Source of the DNA: Bacillota bacterium
GTDB taxonomy: Bacteria; Bacillota; SHA-98; UBA4971
DNA: 64,000 nucleotides
Reading direction: 5' to 3'
Assembly: GCA_024653485.1 (NCBI GenBank)
Contig: JANLFY010000009.1
Location: 1-64,000, forward strand
Below the pieces are notes generated by a model. The model did no database searches and was not told the DNA's origin. It saw only the letters and a program-made list of their open reading frames with translations. Of the stretch, positions 34,758 to 45,737 are shown piece after piece. Within the stretch, counting starts at the first letter, position 1. Each line of letters begins with the position of its first letter. The position numbers and the translations under genes were made by a program.

Positions 34758-36704
34758 TCACCCGCTCCCCGAGAACGGCTGGAACTCCCTCGAGAGCCTC
34801 GCCCGAAGGCTTCCAAGCTCCGCCAGCAGGTATCTCGATTTCTCCACCGCCTCAGAGCCGTCCAGAGAGCCGTCCAGCGACGCAAGCTCCCTCTCGAGCT
34901 CACGGATCCTTTTCCTAAGGCACCTCTCTCTCAGCACCGAGAGGCAGTCTCCAGCGATCTTCGCAGGGTCGCCCTGTTCCTCGCCGGCCTGTCCGAGCAG
35001 AATCCCGGAGGCGTACCGACGAGTCTCCTCATCGTCAAGGGACCCAACTATCTTCGCAGGATCGACCGCGAGATCCCGTTCGCCATCGGCTTCGGCACGC
35101 GCGGCCTCATCCACCAGGGCCCTTGCGATCTCTCGGTGCCTCGCGTCATGGAAGCCATCTACCCCAATCTCTGAGAGCACGGTGGCCCTCACCGAGCTGT
35201 TCTCGGCCATCAGCTTGAGAAGGATCTTCTCGGCTTCCAGGACTTTCATCGTCTCGCCTGATCTGGCAATATCATCCTCTGACTTAGTATGCCTGTTTCC
35301 AGCGATTCTATCCCCAGCCTGGGCCGCCACCGGCGCCCCTTGACGCTCGGTCCCTCGGTCTGCCGCCCTCCGCCAGCCGAGTCGACGCCGGTCTCCACGG
35401 ACGGTTCGCTCGTTCACGAGCGCCTCAACGTCCCTGCCCAACGCCTCAGGGTCTATCTTGAGAAGCAAGGCGGCTCTTCGAGTGTATTCGCTGCGCTCGA
35501 CAGCGCTCCTCACGGTTGCGATCACCTTTGCCGCTTCGCGCGCTCCCTGCACCCTTCCCTCCACCGTGGCCAGGTCAGAACTGGAGACCGCAAGATGGAG
35601 CCTGTAATCAACGAGGGGTCTCGCATCAAGCAGAACACGCGATAGAGCTTCGGTCCCGCCTCGTCGGAGAGTCGCGTCCGGATCCTCTCCCTCAGGAAGG
35701 CTCGCCACCTTGACCGTGAGCCCAGCGTCTGCCAAGATCTCCATGCCACGGACGGTCGCCGCGGCTCCCGCAGCATCAGCGTCGTAAGCTATCACCACCG
35801 CCGGTGCATAACGTCGAAGCGTCCTTGCCTGTTCCTCTGTGAGCGCTGTACCAAGCGAGGCAACCACGTTCCGGAAGCCGTGCTGGTGGGCGGTGATGGC
35901 GTCCATGTAACCCTCAACGACGACCGCCGTAGAGTCCTTGCGAATGAAGTCCTTCGCGAGGTGCAGGCCGTACAGGGTTCTTCCCTTCTTGAAAAGAACC
36001 GTCTCGGGGGAATTCAGATACTTGGGGACCGAGTCGTCGAGGACCCGTCCCCCGAACCCTATCACCCTTCCCGAAGGGTCGCATATCGGAAACATCAGCC
36101 TCGCCCTGAACCTGTCGTAGCAGCTCCCTGGCTCTTTGCCCGGCACAACCAGACCGGCAGCCAAGAGAGTCTCCTTGGCGATCTTGCGCCTGCTCAGTGC
36201 CCTAAGGAGGGCGTCCCAGGACTGTGAGGCGAACCCAAGTCTGAACTTGGCCACCGTCTCGTCCGCAAGACCACGCCGCTTTAGATAGTCACGTGCGTTC
36301 CTGGCTTCGGGGCTTCTTGCCAACACACTCTCAAAGTACTCGCACGCGGCCTCGTTAGCTTCGTACAACGCCCTTTGCTCCTCGCGAGCTTCCGCCGCTC
36401 CCTGCGCTCTTTCGTCGACTACGATTCCGGCCCTATCCGCGAGGAGCCTCACTGCTTCCGCGAAGCTCAGGTTCTCGATCTTCATGACGAAGCTGAAGAC
36501 ATCGCCACCGGCCCCGCACCCAAAACAATGAAAGAGCTGCTTTTCAGGGGACACCACGAAGGACGGCGTCTTCTCCGCGTGAAACGGACACAGGCCCTTG
36601 TAAGTCCTGCCCGCTTGCTTCAGCGCGACGTATCCGGATATCACCTCTACTATGTCGCTCTTCGCGCGGAGCTCGTCGAGAACATCGTCACTGAAGCCGC
36701 GCAT
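34758..36704 (-). CDS. dnaG: DNA primase
   Basis: This 648-residue primase synthesises RNA primers at the replication fork. The zinc finger has C39, H42, C60 and C63. The RNA polymerase core follows and the TOPRIM domain starts at about residue 255 (VVVEGYMDAITAHQHGFRNV, then VIAYDADAAG). The C-terminal helical domain contacts DnaB. ATG at 36704 has AAGGAGA upstream; the frame is open further but without homology. The order dnaG then rpoD is the conserved macromolecular synthesis arrangement, here without rpsU. Confidence 0.96.
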   Translation of the reverse strand: MRGFSDDVLDELRAKSDIVEVISGYVALKQAGRTYKGLCPFHAEKTPSFVVSPEKQLFHCFGCGAGGDVFSFVMKIENLSFAEAVRLLADRAGIVVDERAQGAAEAREEQRALYEANEAACEYFESVLARSPEARNARDYLKRRGLADETVAKFRLGFASQSWDALLRALSRRKIAKETLLAAGLVVPGKEPGSCYDRFRARLMFPICDPSGRVIGFGGRVLDDSVPKYLNSPETVLFKKGRTLYGLHLAKDFIRKDSTAVVVEGYMDAITAHQHGFRNVVASLGTALTEEQARTLRRYAPAVVIAYDADAAGAAATVRGMEILADAGLTVKVASLPEGEDPDATLRRGGTEALSRVLLDARPLVDYRLHLAVSSSDLATVEGRVQGAREAAKVIATVRSAVERSEYTRRAALLLKIDPEALGRDVEALVNERTVRGDRRRLGWRRAADRGTERQGAPVAAQAGDRIAGNRHTKSEDDIARSGETMKVLEAEKILLKLMAENSSVRATVLSEIGVDGFHDARHREIARALVDEAARAEADGERDLAVDPAKIVGSLDDEETRRYASGILLGQAGEEQGDPAKIAGDCLSVLRERCLRKRIRELERELASLDGSLDGSEAVEKSRYLLAELGSLRARLSREFQPFSGSG

Positions 36705-36996
36705 GGGATCGGTTCTCCTTGCCGCACCGCACGCCAGCGAGATGCGTTCGTTGTAGTTCCTCTTTCGCCATCTCGGGCACTTTTCCTCTCTTGCCAGGCT
36801 CTCCACGCGAAAGAAAGCCGCTTCTCTCTGGAGTGTGCACGCTCGCGGCCACGTTCTCTTCGTATGTCCCCGAAGGACACGAAGACTGGCGTACACGATT
36901 CGACGGCTCTTGCCGGAATCCTCCCGGCTGACCAACATTTCTCACACCAACCGACATGTCGAGCGATGCTCAAACGGACCATGTGTTCGCATATTT

Positions 36997-37028
36997 GGTA
37001 GTATACCGCACTTGAGGCAGTATATGCC
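36997..37028. promoter_or_regulatory. Two neighbouring palindromes upstream of dnaG
   Basis: GGTAGTATACC (36997-37007) and GGCAGTATATGCC (37016-37028) are inverted repeats of similar design, separated by 8 bp. Each contains a TATACT-like -10 on the minus strand, but no good -35 was found. They may be an operator for the dnaG-rpoD operon. Confidence 0.35.
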
Positions 37029-37143
37029 CGAGGGCCGCCTCGCGTGCGACCGATGCATCGCTCGCAAGCGCAGTTCGCGTCAGGCGCCATCGCGAGCGCA
37101 TGAAGTGACCACGGCACTCTGGTTGACGGACTGCTGATGATTG

Positions 37144-37177
37144 TGCCCCCAAGCGACCATGGCCGCGCTTGGGGGCA
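37144..37177 (-). terminator. Hairpin downstream of ppdK
   Basis: TGCCCCCAAGCG and CGCTTGGGGGCA form a 12-bp stem with a 10-nt loop, about 50 nt after the ppdK stop on the minus strand. There is no strong U-tract, so it may be a weak terminator or an mRNA-stabilising hairpin. Confidence 0.6.
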
Positions 37178-37228
37178 CCTTGCTCTCTTGTCCTACGCGG
37201 GCTTTTCCGCGATCCCCTGCCTGAGGGG

Positions 37229-39931
37229 TTACGCAGTGGTGTACTCGTCCACTCTACCTGTCTTGCCTGTCGCCTTACGCGGGTTCTTTATCTCAGCCCT
37301 CGCCGCGGCCAATCGCGCGATAGGCACCCTGAAAGGAGAGCAACTCACGTAGTCGAGGCCTGCGTCGTGGCAGAACTCGACGGACGAAGGATCCCCCCCG
37401 TGCTCCCCGCATATACCCACTTCGAGCTCGGGCCGGGTTTGCCTTCCGCGTTCCACAGCGATATTTATGAGTTGTCCTACGCCCTTTCGGTCTAGCACTT
37501 CGAACGGGTTGTGCTCCAGGATATTGTGTTCCAGGTAGTACGGCAGGAACTTCCCTTCGGCGTCGTCTCGAGAGAAGCCAAATGTCGTCTGCGTGAGGTC
37601 GTTCGTGCCGAACGAGAAGAACTGGGCTTCCTTGGCTATCTCGTCGGCTGTGAGAGCCGCCCTAGGCAGCTCGATCATGGTCCCGACCATGTATTCGAGC
37701 TTCACACCGTGTTTCTCCATAGTCTCTCTGGCGACGCGTTCCACGACCTCACGAGCGATTTCGATCTCTCTGACGTGCCCGACCACCGGGATCATGACCT
37801 CCGGGAAGACCTTGTATCCTTCCTTCACCAGCTCGCAAGCTGCTTCGAATATGGCCCTCGCCTGCATCTCGTTGATCTCCGGGTAGGTTATGCCCAGCCT
37901 GCACCCTCTGTGTCCGAGCATGGGGTTGAGTTCACGCAACTTGTCGACACGCGCCAGGAGCGCTTCCTTCTTCCTCAGTCCCTCGCCGTCGGTCCCCTGG
38001 AGCTTCATCTTGGTCACTTCCACGAGCAACTCCTCGTGGCTGGGCAGGAACTCATGGAGCGGCGGATCCAGGAGCCTGATGATCACCGGGTAACCGGCCA
38101 TCGCCTTCAGGATCCCGCGGAAGTCCTCCACCTGGAACGGCAGCAGCTTGTCGAGGGCCGCGCGTCGCGCCTCGGTCGTCTCAGCCAGGATCATCTCCTG
38201 AACTACAGGGACCCGCTCCTCGCCGAAGAACATGTGCTCTGTTCGGCACAGGCCGATGCCTTTCGCCCCGAATTTCAGAGCCGTCTCTGCGTCGTGCGGT
38301 GTGTCAGCGTTTGCTCGCACCCCAAGGGACTTGATTTCGTCAGCCCAATCCATGAGAGTCGCGAAATCGCCGCCTATTGTGGGGTCCACGAGCGGCGCCT
38401 CGCCCAGAATGACTCGGCCGTTCGTTCCATCGAGGGTTATGACGTCGCCTTCCTTGACCACTACGTCCCCCACACGGAAGAGCTTCTCCGCCTCAACCAC
38501 GGTGATGGCCTCGCAACCCGTGACCGCGGGTGTGCCCATGCCGCGCGCCACGACCGCGGCGTGGCTCGTCTTGCCGCCTCTGCTCGTGAGTATGCCTTGG
38601 GCCGCAGCCATGCCATGGATGTCATCCGGCGAGGTCTCCTTTCTGACAAGGATGACTTTCTCGCCGGCGCCGCCCCTTTCAGCGGCGTCGTCGGCCGTGA
38701 ACACGACCGCACCGACCGCTGCACCGGGGGAAGCGGCGACACCCGTCGCAAGGACGCTCACCTTCGCTTTGGGATCGATCATCTTGTGAAGGAGCGTGTC
38801 GAGCTGCGCCGGCTCCACGCGCATTATGGCTTCTTCCTTGGTGATGAGACCCTCCCTCACCATATCCACGGCGATCTTCACTGCCGCGGCGGCTGTCCGC
38901 TTTCCCGCGCGGGTCTGCAGCATGAAGAGCTTGCCTTCCTGGATCGTGAACTCCACGTCCTGCATATCGCGGTAGTGACGCTCCAGCTTCTCGAAGATAC
39001 CGGTGAGTTCCCGGTAGACCTCAGGCATCTCCCGCTCGAGCTCCGCGATGGGCTTGGGAGTTCTGATGCCCGCCACCACGTCCTCGCCCTGCGCGTTCTT
39101 CAGGTACTCACCGTAATACTTCTTCTCGCCGGTAGCCGGGTCTCTAGTGAACGCCACACCCGTGCCGGAGTTCTCCCCCATGTTTCCGAACACCATCGCC
39201 TGGACGTTCACGGCCGTGCCCCAATCGCCCGGTATGTTGTGTATCTTGCGGTACGTTATCGCCCTGGGGTTGTTCCAGGACCCGAAAACGGCGTCGCGCG
39301 CCATCTCAAGCTGCTTCATGGGGTCTTCGGGAAAGTCGATCCCCTTCTTCTCCCGGATCCGCGCTTTGAAGGCCCTCACCACGTCCTTGAGGGCAGCCGC
39401 ATCGAGCTCGGTGTCAAGGTGCACTCCGAGGCTCTTCTTCTTGCCCTCGAGGATCTCCTCGAAGTCGTCGTGGGAGACGCCTAGCACGACGTTGCCGAAC
39501 ATCTGCACGAACCTGCGGTACGCGTCGTACGCGAATCGCTCGTTCCCCGTGAGCTTGATGAGCCCTTTCACGGTCTCGTCGTTGAGGCCGAGGTTGAGAA
39601 CGGTATCCATCATACCGGGCATGGATACTCTAGCGCCCGATCTCACCGACACGAGGAGGGGTCGTTCCGCGTCGCCGAACTTGAGATCCATCGCGTCTTC
39701 GAGCTTCCGGAGGTTCTCGAGGACCTGATCGGCAAGCTCTGGTGGGTACTGCTTGTTCTTGTCGTAGTAGAAGGAACACACCTCGGTGGTGATGGTGAAC
39801 CCAGGGGGAACGGGTATCCCCAGGTTGGTCATCTCCGCGATGTTCGCGCCCTTCCCTCCGAGAAGGTTCCTCATCTCCTTGCCACCTTCAGCCTTGCCCT
39901 TGCCGAAAAAGTACACGTACTTCTTGGCCAT
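37229..39931 (-). CDS. ppdK: Pyruvate, phosphate dikinase
   Basis: This 900-residue enzyme interconverts pyruvate, ATP and phosphate with PEP, AMP and pyrophosphate. The N-terminal ATP-grasp domain ([20 protein letters not shown]) comes first, then the swivel domain with the catalytic His in [19 protein letters not shown]. The C-terminal PEP-binding TIM barrel ([11 protein letters not shown], then [10 protein letters not shown], then [15 protein letters not shown]) carries the catalytic Cys. Length is normal for the family (about 870-900). ATG at 39931 follows AAGGAGGT. No adjacent PpdK regulatory kinase (DUF299) is seen. Confidence 0.96.
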   Translation of the reverse strand: MAKKYVYFFGKGKAEGGKEMRNLLGGKGANIAEMTNLGIPVPPGFTITTEVCSFYYDKNKQYPPELADQVLENLRKLEDAMDLKFGDAERPLLVSVRSGARVSMPGMMDTVLNLGLNDETVKGLIKLTGNERFAYDAYRRFVQMFGNVVLGVSHDDFEEILEGKKKSLGVHLDTELDAAALKDVVRAFKARIREKKGIDFPEDPMKQLEMARDAVFGSWNNPRAITYRKIHNIPGDWGTAVNVQAMVFGNMGENSGTGVAFTRDPATGEKKYYGEYLKNAQGEDVVAGIRTPKPIAELEREMPEVYRELTGIFEKLERHYRDMQDVEFTIQEGKLFMLQTRAGKRTAAAAVKIAVDMVREGLITKEEAIMRVEPAQLDTLLHKMIDPKAKVSVLATGVAASPGAAVGAVVFTADDAAERGGAGEKVILVRKETSPDDIHGMAAAQGILTSRGGKTSHAAVVARGMGTPAVTGCEAITVVEAEKLFRVGDVVVKEGDVITLDGTNGRVILGEAPLVDPTIGGDFATLMDWADEIKSLGVRANADTPHDAETALKFGAKGIGLCRTEHMFFGEERVPVVQEMILAETTEARRAALDKLLPFQVEDFRGILKAMAGYPVIIRLLDPPLHEFLPSHEELLVEVTKMKLQGTDGEGLRKKEALLARVDKLRELNPMLGHRGCRLGITYPEINEMQARAIFEAACELVKEGYKVFPEVMIPVVGHVREIEIAREVVERVARETMEKHGVKLEYMVGTMIELPRAALTADEIAKEAQFFSFGTNDLTQTTFGFSRDDAEGKFLPYYLEHNILEHNPFEVLDRKGVGQLINIAVERGRQTRPELEVGICGEHGGDPSSVEFCHDAGLDYVSCSPFRVPIARLAAARAEIKNPRKATGKTGRVDEYTTA

Positions 39932-40086
39932 GAATGGTTCTACCTCCTTCGTTTCTGACCTTCGATCGTATACTGCTGGGCCGCGGGCGCCGCGTCGCCT
40001 CTCGTCTCCCGCCAGGACTCGCTCAGCAGGCGCGCCCGCGCGTCGCACGATGTGTGTCACTCGAATCCGAGTCTTGCTCCAGGTCT

Positions 40087-42201
40087 TCAGGTCGTCTCAG
40101 TCTGGACTACCTTGGAGAAGTCCGCGATGCCTCGCGAAAGCCCGGCCACGCGTGAGAGGAGCGCGAGCCTGTTGTGCCTTCGAGCCTCATCCTCGGTCAT
40201 TACCAGCACATCGCGGAAGAACGCGTCGATAGGGTCAGCCAACTCAGCCATGGCCTTGAGCGCGCTGGCGTAATCCTTCCTCTTCACCGCGGCCGCGACA
40301 ACCTCCCTGGCTTCGCAGAACGCAACGAAGAGTCTCCGTTCCGCGGGTTCACCCAACAGCGACTCGTCCACCTCCCCACGGTCCTCCGAACCCGCTATGC
40401 GGGAGGCGCGGGTGTAACCTGTGACTGCCCGCCCAAACTCCTCCGTGCCGCTGGCAGAAGCGAGAGCCTCAGCGCGGCGCAGGGTGTCGGGTACATCGTC
40501 GAAACCCGCTCCGAGCACCGCATCGACGAGGTCGTAACGAATGCCTCGGTCTATGAGCGTCGCCCGCATGCGCTGCCGTGTGGAATCCAAGATGGCCTCG
40601 CTCACCTCCTCCGGCGGGAGTCTGAGCACCCCAGCCTGCTCAAGTAAGAAAACGGACCGGGACGCAAGCCAATAGACGGGAACGTCCACGTCGCGTTCCA
40701 GCAGGATGCTCACTATGCCGGAGACTTGCCTCCTTAGGGCGTAGGGATCCTCAGAGCCCGAAGGCTGTATCCCGATCCCGTAGAACCCGGCGACCGTGTC
40801 CATCTTGTCCGCGAGCGATAGTACGATCCCTGCGCGACTCTCTGGCAGGCGGTCCCCAGCGAATCTCGGCATGTAGTGCTCGGATATGGCTCTCGCTACG
40901 TCACTGTCCTCACCCGAGGCCATAGCGTACTCTGCGCCCATGACCCCTTGCAGCTCAGGAAACTCCTTCACCATATGTGTCACGAGGTCGGCCTTGCAAA
41001 GCTGAGCTGCCCTCGTCACCACCTTGCTTACGCCCTCGGAAAGGCCAAGCCTCACGCATATGTCCGCCGCCAGCCGCTCGACACGGCGGGCCTTGTCTAG
41101 CATGGTGCCGAGCTGCTCGTGAAAGACTACACCTGACAATCCGTCGATATACGTCTCCAGGTGAGCCTTCGTGTCCTCTTCGTAAAAGAACCTTGCGTCC
41201 TGCAGTCTCGCCGCAAGCACCCGCTCATTGCCCCTGCGCACTGCATCGATGCGCGACGCGAGACCGTCACGGACGGCCACGAACGCGGGCAGGAGGCGGC
41301 CCCTCTCGTCCTCCACAGGGAAGTACCGCTGATGATCCCGCATCGGTGTGACGATAACCTCCCTGGGCAGACGGAGCAGGTCCGGATCAAAGCGCCCCAC
41401 TAGCGGGACGGGATGCTCTGACAGGAAAGTGAGCTCCTCGAGCAAGTCTTCGTCCTCAACGATTCTGCCGCCCAAGGACTTGGCCGCTTCGCTGGCCCCG
41501 CGAGCTATGACCTCCCGTCGCTCCCGATGATCCGCGAGGCAATGGGCCGCCCTCAGAGTCGCAATGTAGTCCTCCGCCTTGGCAACCTCGAGCATCCCTC
41601 TTGTGAGGAACCTGTGTCCGGCGGTGAGCCGCCCGGACCCTATGCCTCCCACCTCCAGAGGGACCACCTGTTCCCCGAGAAGCGCCAGCACCCAACGGAT
41701 CGGGCGCGCGAATCGGAAGTCCAAGTCTCCCCATCTCATGGACTTCGGAAAGCTCATGCCCGCGATGAGCCGCGTGAACGCCGAGGCAAGAGCGTCCTGC
41801 GCCGGCCTTCCGTCTTCCCGGGATACGGCGTATACGAACCGGCCTTTCGGCTCATCCTTGATCACCAGGTCCTCCACGCGCACGCCACGAGACCTGGCGA
41901 AACCTTCTGCCGCACGAGTGGGGTTCCCCGAAGCGTCGAACGCCGCGCTGTACGCGGGCCCCCTGGTCTCACGTACGAGCGGCGGCCCGAGCGGCGCGAC
42001 TCCCTCCACGTACAGCACGAGCCTTCGGGGCGTGCCAAGCGCTCTCACGTCTTCGTAGTCCACACGCTCCTCCGTGAGAATCCTCGCGCCTTCACGCTCT
42101 ATGTACCGCAGCGCTTCTGGGAGAAACCTTGCGGGAATCTCTTCGGCACCTATCTCGAGGACAGCGTCTCTGCGCCCGTGCAGAACAGGCGCGTCATTCA
42201 T
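40087..42201 (-). CDS. glyS: Glycyl-tRNA synthetase beta subunit
   Basis: This 704-residue beta subunit of the alpha2-beta2 glycyl-tRNA synthetase holds the tRNA-binding and editing-like HD regions. The N-terminus [17 protein letters not shown] and the segments [20 protein letters not shown] and [20 protein letters not shown] are family hallmarks. ATG at 42201 follows AAGGAGGT by 7 nt. It overlaps the end of glyQ by 8 nt (ATGAATGA), so translation is probably coupled. Confidence 0.95.
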   Translation of the reverse strand: MNDAPVLHGRRDAVLEIGAEEIPARFLPEALRYIEREGARILTEERVDYEDVRALGTPRRLVLYVEGVAPLGPPLVRETRGPAYSAAFDASGNPTRAAEGFARSRGVRVEDLVIKDEPKGRFVYAVSREDGRPAQDALASAFTRLIAGMSFPKSMRWGDLDFRFARPIRWVLALLGEQVVPLEVGGIGSGRLTAGHRFLTRGMLEVAKAEDYIATLRAAHCLADHRERREVIARGASEAAKSLGGRIVEDEDLLEELTFLSEHPVPLVGRFDPDLLRLPREVIVTPMRDHQRYFPVEDERGRLLPAFVAVRDGLASRIDAVRRGNERVLAARLQDARFFYEEDTKAHLETYIDGLSGVVFHEQLGTMLDKARRVERLAADICVRLGLSEGVSKVVTRAAQLCKADLVTHMVKEFPELQGVMGAEYAMASGEDSDVARAISEHYMPRFAGDRLPESRAGIVLSLADKMDTVAGFYGIGIQPSGSEDPYALRRQVSGIVSILLERDVDVPVYWLASRSVFLLEQAGVLRLPPEEVSEAILDSTRQRMRATLIDRGIRYDLVDAVLGAGFDDVPDTLRRAEALASASGTEEFGRAVTGYTRASRIAGSEDRGEVDESLLGEPAERRLFVAFCEAREVVAAAVKRKDYASALKAMAELADPIDAFFRDVLVMTEDEARRHNRLALLSRVAGLSRGIADFSKVVQTETT

Positions 42202-43150
42202 CGGCGGCACCTCCTTGCTGCTCACCGGCATCCCGTCCGGCCGTTCCCGCCATCAGCGCTGACGCTGGTCGTCCCCCGAACGCCGTCATCAAGGGGAAGC
42301 CGAGAGCCTCACGTTTGCGCACGTACGCCTCAGCGCACGCCCGGGCGAGCGCCCGCACTCGCGCGATGAAAGCCGTCCGCTCGCTCACTCCGAGCGCCCC
42401 CCTCGAGTCGAGCAGGTTGAACACATGAGAGCACTTGAGGACGTAGTCGTACGCAGGAAGCACAACGCCGGCGTCGAGCCCCCTCCTCGCCTCAGCCTCG
42501 TATGTGTTGAAGAGGAGGTTGAGGGCCCGTACATCCGCGAGCTCAAACCCGTACTTCGAGTGTTCCACCTCGAACTGACGTTGGATCTCACCATAGGTGA
42601 TAGTGTCCGTCCACGAGAGGTCGAATACATTGTCAACGTCCTGCAGGTACATGCAGAGCCTCTCGAGGCCGTATGTGATCTCCGCGGAAACGGGCCGCGT
42701 GTCGATCCCTCCGACCTGCTGAAAGTAAGTGAACTGAGTTATCTCCATGCCATCGAGCCAGACTTCCCAACCCGTGCCCCATGCGCCCAGCGTCGGAGCC
42801 TCCCAGTTGTCTTCGACGAATCGTATGTCATGCTCTATGGGATCGATTCCCAGAGCATCGGTGAGGCTTCCGAGGTACACCTCCACCACGTCTTCAGGGG
42901 ACGGCTTCAGGATGACTTGGAACTGATGATGAAGAAAGACTCGGTTCGGATTCTCGCCGTAGCGGGCATCCGCGGGTCGCCTGGATGGTTGAACGTACGC
43001 GACCTTCCATGGCTCCGGACCGAGGGCGCGCAGGAATGTGGCCGGCGCCATGGTGCCCGCCCCAACCTCCACATCGTAGGGTTGCTGCAAGACACACCCC
43101 TGCGCGGACCAGTACGACTCCAGCCTCCCTATCATTTCCTGAAATGTCAC
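42194..43150 (-). CDS. glyQ: Glycyl-tRNA synthetase alpha subunit
   Basis: This 318-residue class II catalytic subunit begins [20 protein letters not shown]. It contains [20 protein letters not shown], the [20 protein letters not shown] motif and [11 protein letters not shown] at 43150 follows GGGGGAGAG. The two-subunit form is usual for many Bacillota. No convincing T-box was found upstream. Confidence 0.96.
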   Translation of the reverse strand: MTFQEMIGRLESYWSAQGCVLQQPYDVEVGAGTMAPATFLRALGPEPWKVAYVQPSRRPADARYGENPNRVFLHHQFQVILKPSPEDVVEVYLGSLTDALGIDPIEHDIRFVEDNWEAPTLGAWGTGWEVWLDGMEITQFTYFQQVGGIDTRPVSAEITYGLERLCMYLQDVDNVFDLSWTDTITYGEIQRQFEVEHSKYGFELADVRALNLLFNTYEAEARRGLDAGVVLPAYDYVLKCSHVFNLLDSRGALGVSERTAFIARVRALARACAEAYVRKREALGFPLMTAFGGRPASALMAGTAGRDAGEQQGGAADE

Positions 43151-43300
43151 GCGCTCTCCCCCTACCTCCGTGCGCCCGCACCCGTCTGCGTCGCTGTTCG
43201 CGTGGTTTGATGCCCGCGGATATCCGTCGATACGATCATGCGGTCCCGTCCATGCAGTCCCTGGCGACGGGAACAACCGTCTCCCTGTGCCCTGACTCGC

Positions 43301-43945
43301 CTAGTGCCACCGAAGCGCGTCGCCCATGACCCATTCAACGAGGTGACGCGTGATCGTTACCTCAACGAGCGAACCCGCCATGAGGAGAGGAACCACCACC
43401 ACTGTCAGCACGAGCAGGGTGTCGAGGACGATCACCTTGATGTTCCTGACTTCACGCAGCCCTCGTTGGTACCCGAGGATGTTGAAGCCGAGCCTCATCC
43501 CCAGCGTACCGCCGATGACGTAACCCGGTATCTCGAACATACCGTGCGGCAGGATGCCCGTGAGGATGAAGGGCACCAACCCAAACCCCTGACGCGCCAC
43601 GTCTCCGGAAACCATCCCCACGAGGAGCCCATTGATGAAGACCATGATCATCGGGAGGACTCCGAACAGCGCCCCGCCAGCGACCAGAAGTCCCGCTGCC
43701 TTGAGATTGTTCCAAAAGACCATGCCCGCCATGCCCGTGACTCGCATCGTGGACATCGCCCGGGCCATGGGGCCGAATTTCTGGTCGAGGAGGATGAACA
43801 ACCACGAGGAGTCAACCGGGTGTCGGCGGAACGCCACGTACCCAAACACCACCCCGGTCAGGAAGAGTACGCTCGTGAAGAACATGTACCGCTTGCTCGC
43901 GCGAAGAACCTTCGGAACCCGCGCCAAGAGGGCCGGTGCCCTCAT
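43301..43945 (-). CDS. spoIIM: Stage II sporulation protein M family
   Basis: This 214-residue membrane protein has about five or six hydrophobic segments, including YMFFTSVLFLTGVVFGYVAF and LLVAGGALFGVLPMIMVFIN, and the conserved GILPHGMFEIPGYVIGG motif of SpoIIM. In sporulation it tethers SpoIID and SpoIIP at the septum. ATG at 43945 is preceded by GGGGGG. A longer frame to 44143 adds a leader without homology. It lies between recO/DUF4342 and glyQ in one direction. Confidence 0.9.
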   Translation of the reverse strand: MRAPALLARVPKVLRASKRYMFFTSVLFLTGVVFGYVAFRRHPVDSSWLFILLDQKFGPMARAMSTMRVTGMAGMVFWNNLKAAGLLVAGGALFGVLPMIMVFINGLLVGMVSGDVARQGFGLVPFILTGILPHGMFEIPGYVIGGTLGMRLGFNILGYQRGLREVRNIKVIVLDTLLVLTVVVVPLLMAGSLVEVTITRHLVEWVMGDALRWH

Positions 43946-44303
43946 CGCGTTCCCCCCCATGAAGAAACCTCTCGCCCTTGACGCAACATCCAGGGACGAG
44001 AGGTCGCTCCCGCGGTTCCACCCTGATTGACCCATCGCGTCCGTGCCCGGACGGGCGCGTCTCCTCGCGATGAGCCCACTCGTCGAAAATGCCACTCCGG
44101 CTCGGAAGACGCCCTTCCCCGCTGTGGCGGTACCGGCTTGCACCTCACCCGGCTCTCTCTCCCCGCCCTGTCCGCGGGTACTCCTTCTTCATCATCGCCA
44201 GACCGTGATCATTTTTCTCCCAATATACCAGACGTACCCGGTCATGTCAATCCTAACCTGGACGACCGGGCAACTCACAGGCCACCGCAGGCACGGCGTT
44301 GTG
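43946..44303. other. 358-nt spoIIM leader region
   Basis: The spoIIM frame stays open through about 200 nt of it without homology. The only supported element is the promoter at 44222-44250, which would give a leader of about 270 nt. Confidence 0.45.
44222..44250 (-). promoter_or_regulatory. Sigma-A promoter upstream of spoIIM
   Basis: On the minus strand, TTGACA (44250-44245), a 17-bp spacer and TATATT (44227-44222) form a near-consensus vegetative promoter. This suggests that spoIIM, and perhaps glyQS beyond, is expressed during growth. Confidence 0.8.
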
Positions 44304-44705
44304 TCACTCCACGTGCTCCTGCTGGTCATCGCCGAACTGGCCAGCGGTTTCGATGGAGATGGAACACCCTGTGGCGAGGGCTGTCACAGCGCCCACCAGC
44401 GCGAGCTGAGGCGCTATCGCCGTCCCGATTATGCCCGCGGTGACCGGCAGTTCAACCATGGTTTTCCCGTAGCGTTCGACCCTGATCTTGGTTTCGTTAC
44501 CGCGGCGTATGACGCCCTTTATCTTGTCCAGGACCTCCTGCCCCATGTCCGCGATCTTAGCCTGCTCCAGCCGCCTGTCCTCTTCTATGAAGACGAGGGC
44601 CTTCACCACATCGCCTTCGGCCCTGTTGAGATACTCGACGGCATCGCGGTAAGAAAGACCTGCCCGCTCGCGGATGATGTCCACCTTCTCGAGGTCTATT
44701 TGCAT
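44304..44705 (-). CDS. UBA-like/DUF4342 protein
   Basis: This 133-residue protein has an N-terminal UBA-like helical domain (EKVDIIRERAGLSYRDAVEYL, similar to the N-terminus of EF-Ts) and a DUF4342 region. The latter includes a hydrophobic segment (TAGIIGTAIAPQLALVGAVT). ATG at 44705 follows GGGAGGG. The function is unknown; the UBA-like part suggests binding to another protein. It lies between recO and spoIIM. Confidence 0.75.
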   Translation of the reverse strand: MQIDLEKVDIIRERAGLSYRDAVEYLNRAEGDVVKALVFIEEDRRLEQAKIADMGQEVLDKIKGVIRRGNETKIRVERYGKTMVELPVTAGIIGTAIAPQLALVGAVTALATGCSISIETAGQFGDDQQEHVE

Positions 44706-44849
44706 GAGCTGCCCTCCCTGTCTCGGTCGCATTCAAGCGCGGCACCTAGGCCGCAGTCCCTTGCTGCACACGCTTCGTCCGGTCCACGTCACTCTGATCC
44801 TCCGACCGGTCCGGGAGCTCTCTAGAAAGACCCGGAAGCTCCCATCCTC

Positions 44850-45650
44850 TCACTTGGCTGTGACGGCCCCGCCACCGCTGGGTGCAGCTTTCACCGCGTC
44901 CAAGAATTCAAGCGACTTCAGCTCCCGATCAAGCCTGAAGTCCAGATGCGTCCTCATGGTCCTCTCTATCTCCGCCCTCATGCCCGGACCCGCCCCGATC
45001 CGCGAGACCCTCTCGAAGTCGAGCTGAAGAAGCTTCTTCAACACTTCCACAGACCCCCGCGAGATCCTTACGACGCCGGAGGCGGAGCGGTCGAGGCACC
45101 TTGGGCAGACGATCCCGCCTACCCCGGGATCGAATCCCATATCGCAGCCGGGATCCGGCTCCCCGCACACGGCGCACGCTTCGAGAACCGGCTTGTATCC
45201 CAGGAGGCACGAGAGCTTCAACTCGAAGGCCCTGGTGAGCATCTCAGGATCCCGCGTGTCGGAGAGCGCGCCGAGGTACGAAACCAAGAGGCGGAAGATC
45301 TCCTCGCATCCCCCGCCGTCGGAGCTCCCCTCGCCCTCTTCGACCATGGCGTCGAGGAGTTCCGCAGCGTAGCTTGCGAAGGCTAGCTTCCCAAGATCTT
45401 CGTGAAGGCGCGGAAAGGACGCCTTCACCTCGACCTGGCTTATGTTGTCAAGGGACTTGCCCGAAAACACCAGGAAGTCGGCATGGGCGAACATCTGCGT
45501 GCTACTGACGAACCTGCTGCGTGGCCTTCTTGCGCCCCGGGCGACCGCCCGGACTTTCCCCTTGGTCGGTGAATAGAACGTGACTATCCTGTCAGCCTCG
45601 CCCAAGTTCCTGGTCTTGAGGACGACCCCCTCGGTTCTGTACAGCGCCAT
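44850..45650 (-). CDS. recO: DNA repair protein RecO
   Basis: This 266-residue recombination mediator loads RecA with RecR. The N-terminal OB-fold begins LYRTEGVVLKTRNLGEADRI, followed by a helical domain. The C-terminal zinc site is formed by CAVCGEPDPGC and CPRC, the four-cysteine form common in Gram-positive RecO. ATG at 45650 follows GGAGG by 8 nt. Confidence 0.94.
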   Translation of the reverse strand: MALYRTEGVVLKTRNLGEADRIVTFYSPTKGKVRAVARGARRPRSRFVSSTQMFAHADFLVFSGKSLDNISQVEVKASFPRLHEDLGKLAFASYAAELLDAMVEEGEGSSDGGGCEEIFRLLVSYLGALSDTRDPEMLTRAFELKLSCLLGYKPVLEACAVCGEPDPGCDMGFDPGVGGIVCPRCLDRSASGVVRISRGSVEVLKKLLQLDFERVSRIGAGPGMRAEIERTMRTHLDFRLDRELKSLEFLDAVKAAPSGGGAVTAK

Positions 45651-45737
45651 GGCACAACCTCCGGGGAATCTCATCCCCATCGCGCATAGGGTTCCCTGGC
45701 TTCTCACAGTATATGCGACACCGAGTGCCAGCCACAG

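Larger units (their letters stand above)
36705..37228. other. 524-nt region between ppdK and dnaG
   Basis: No gene can be supported. It contains a hairpin after ppdK (37144-37177), paired palindromes (36997-37028) and a further inverted repeat at 36858-36884 (CTTCG/CGAAG and TGTCC/GGACA arms) in what would be the dnaG leader. Confidence 0.5.

Noticed and set aside
33386-34918. A 510-codon plus-strand open frame opposite rpoD
   Set aside because: Antisense to rpoD and crossing the tRNA region; no domain is seen.
37511-39484. A 657-codon plus-strand open frame opposite ppdK
   Set aside because: It lies wholly antisense to a highly conserved gene, has no ribosome site or recognisable domain, and its His/Arg/Leu-rich composition is that expected of the antisense frame in GC-rich DNA.
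43240-43251. T-box-like sequence in the glyQ leader (GGACGGGACCGC on the minus strand)
   Set aside because: Only about 9 of 12 positions match the T-box core, the UGGN needed to pair with the tRNA end is missing, and no specifier stem or terminator was found.
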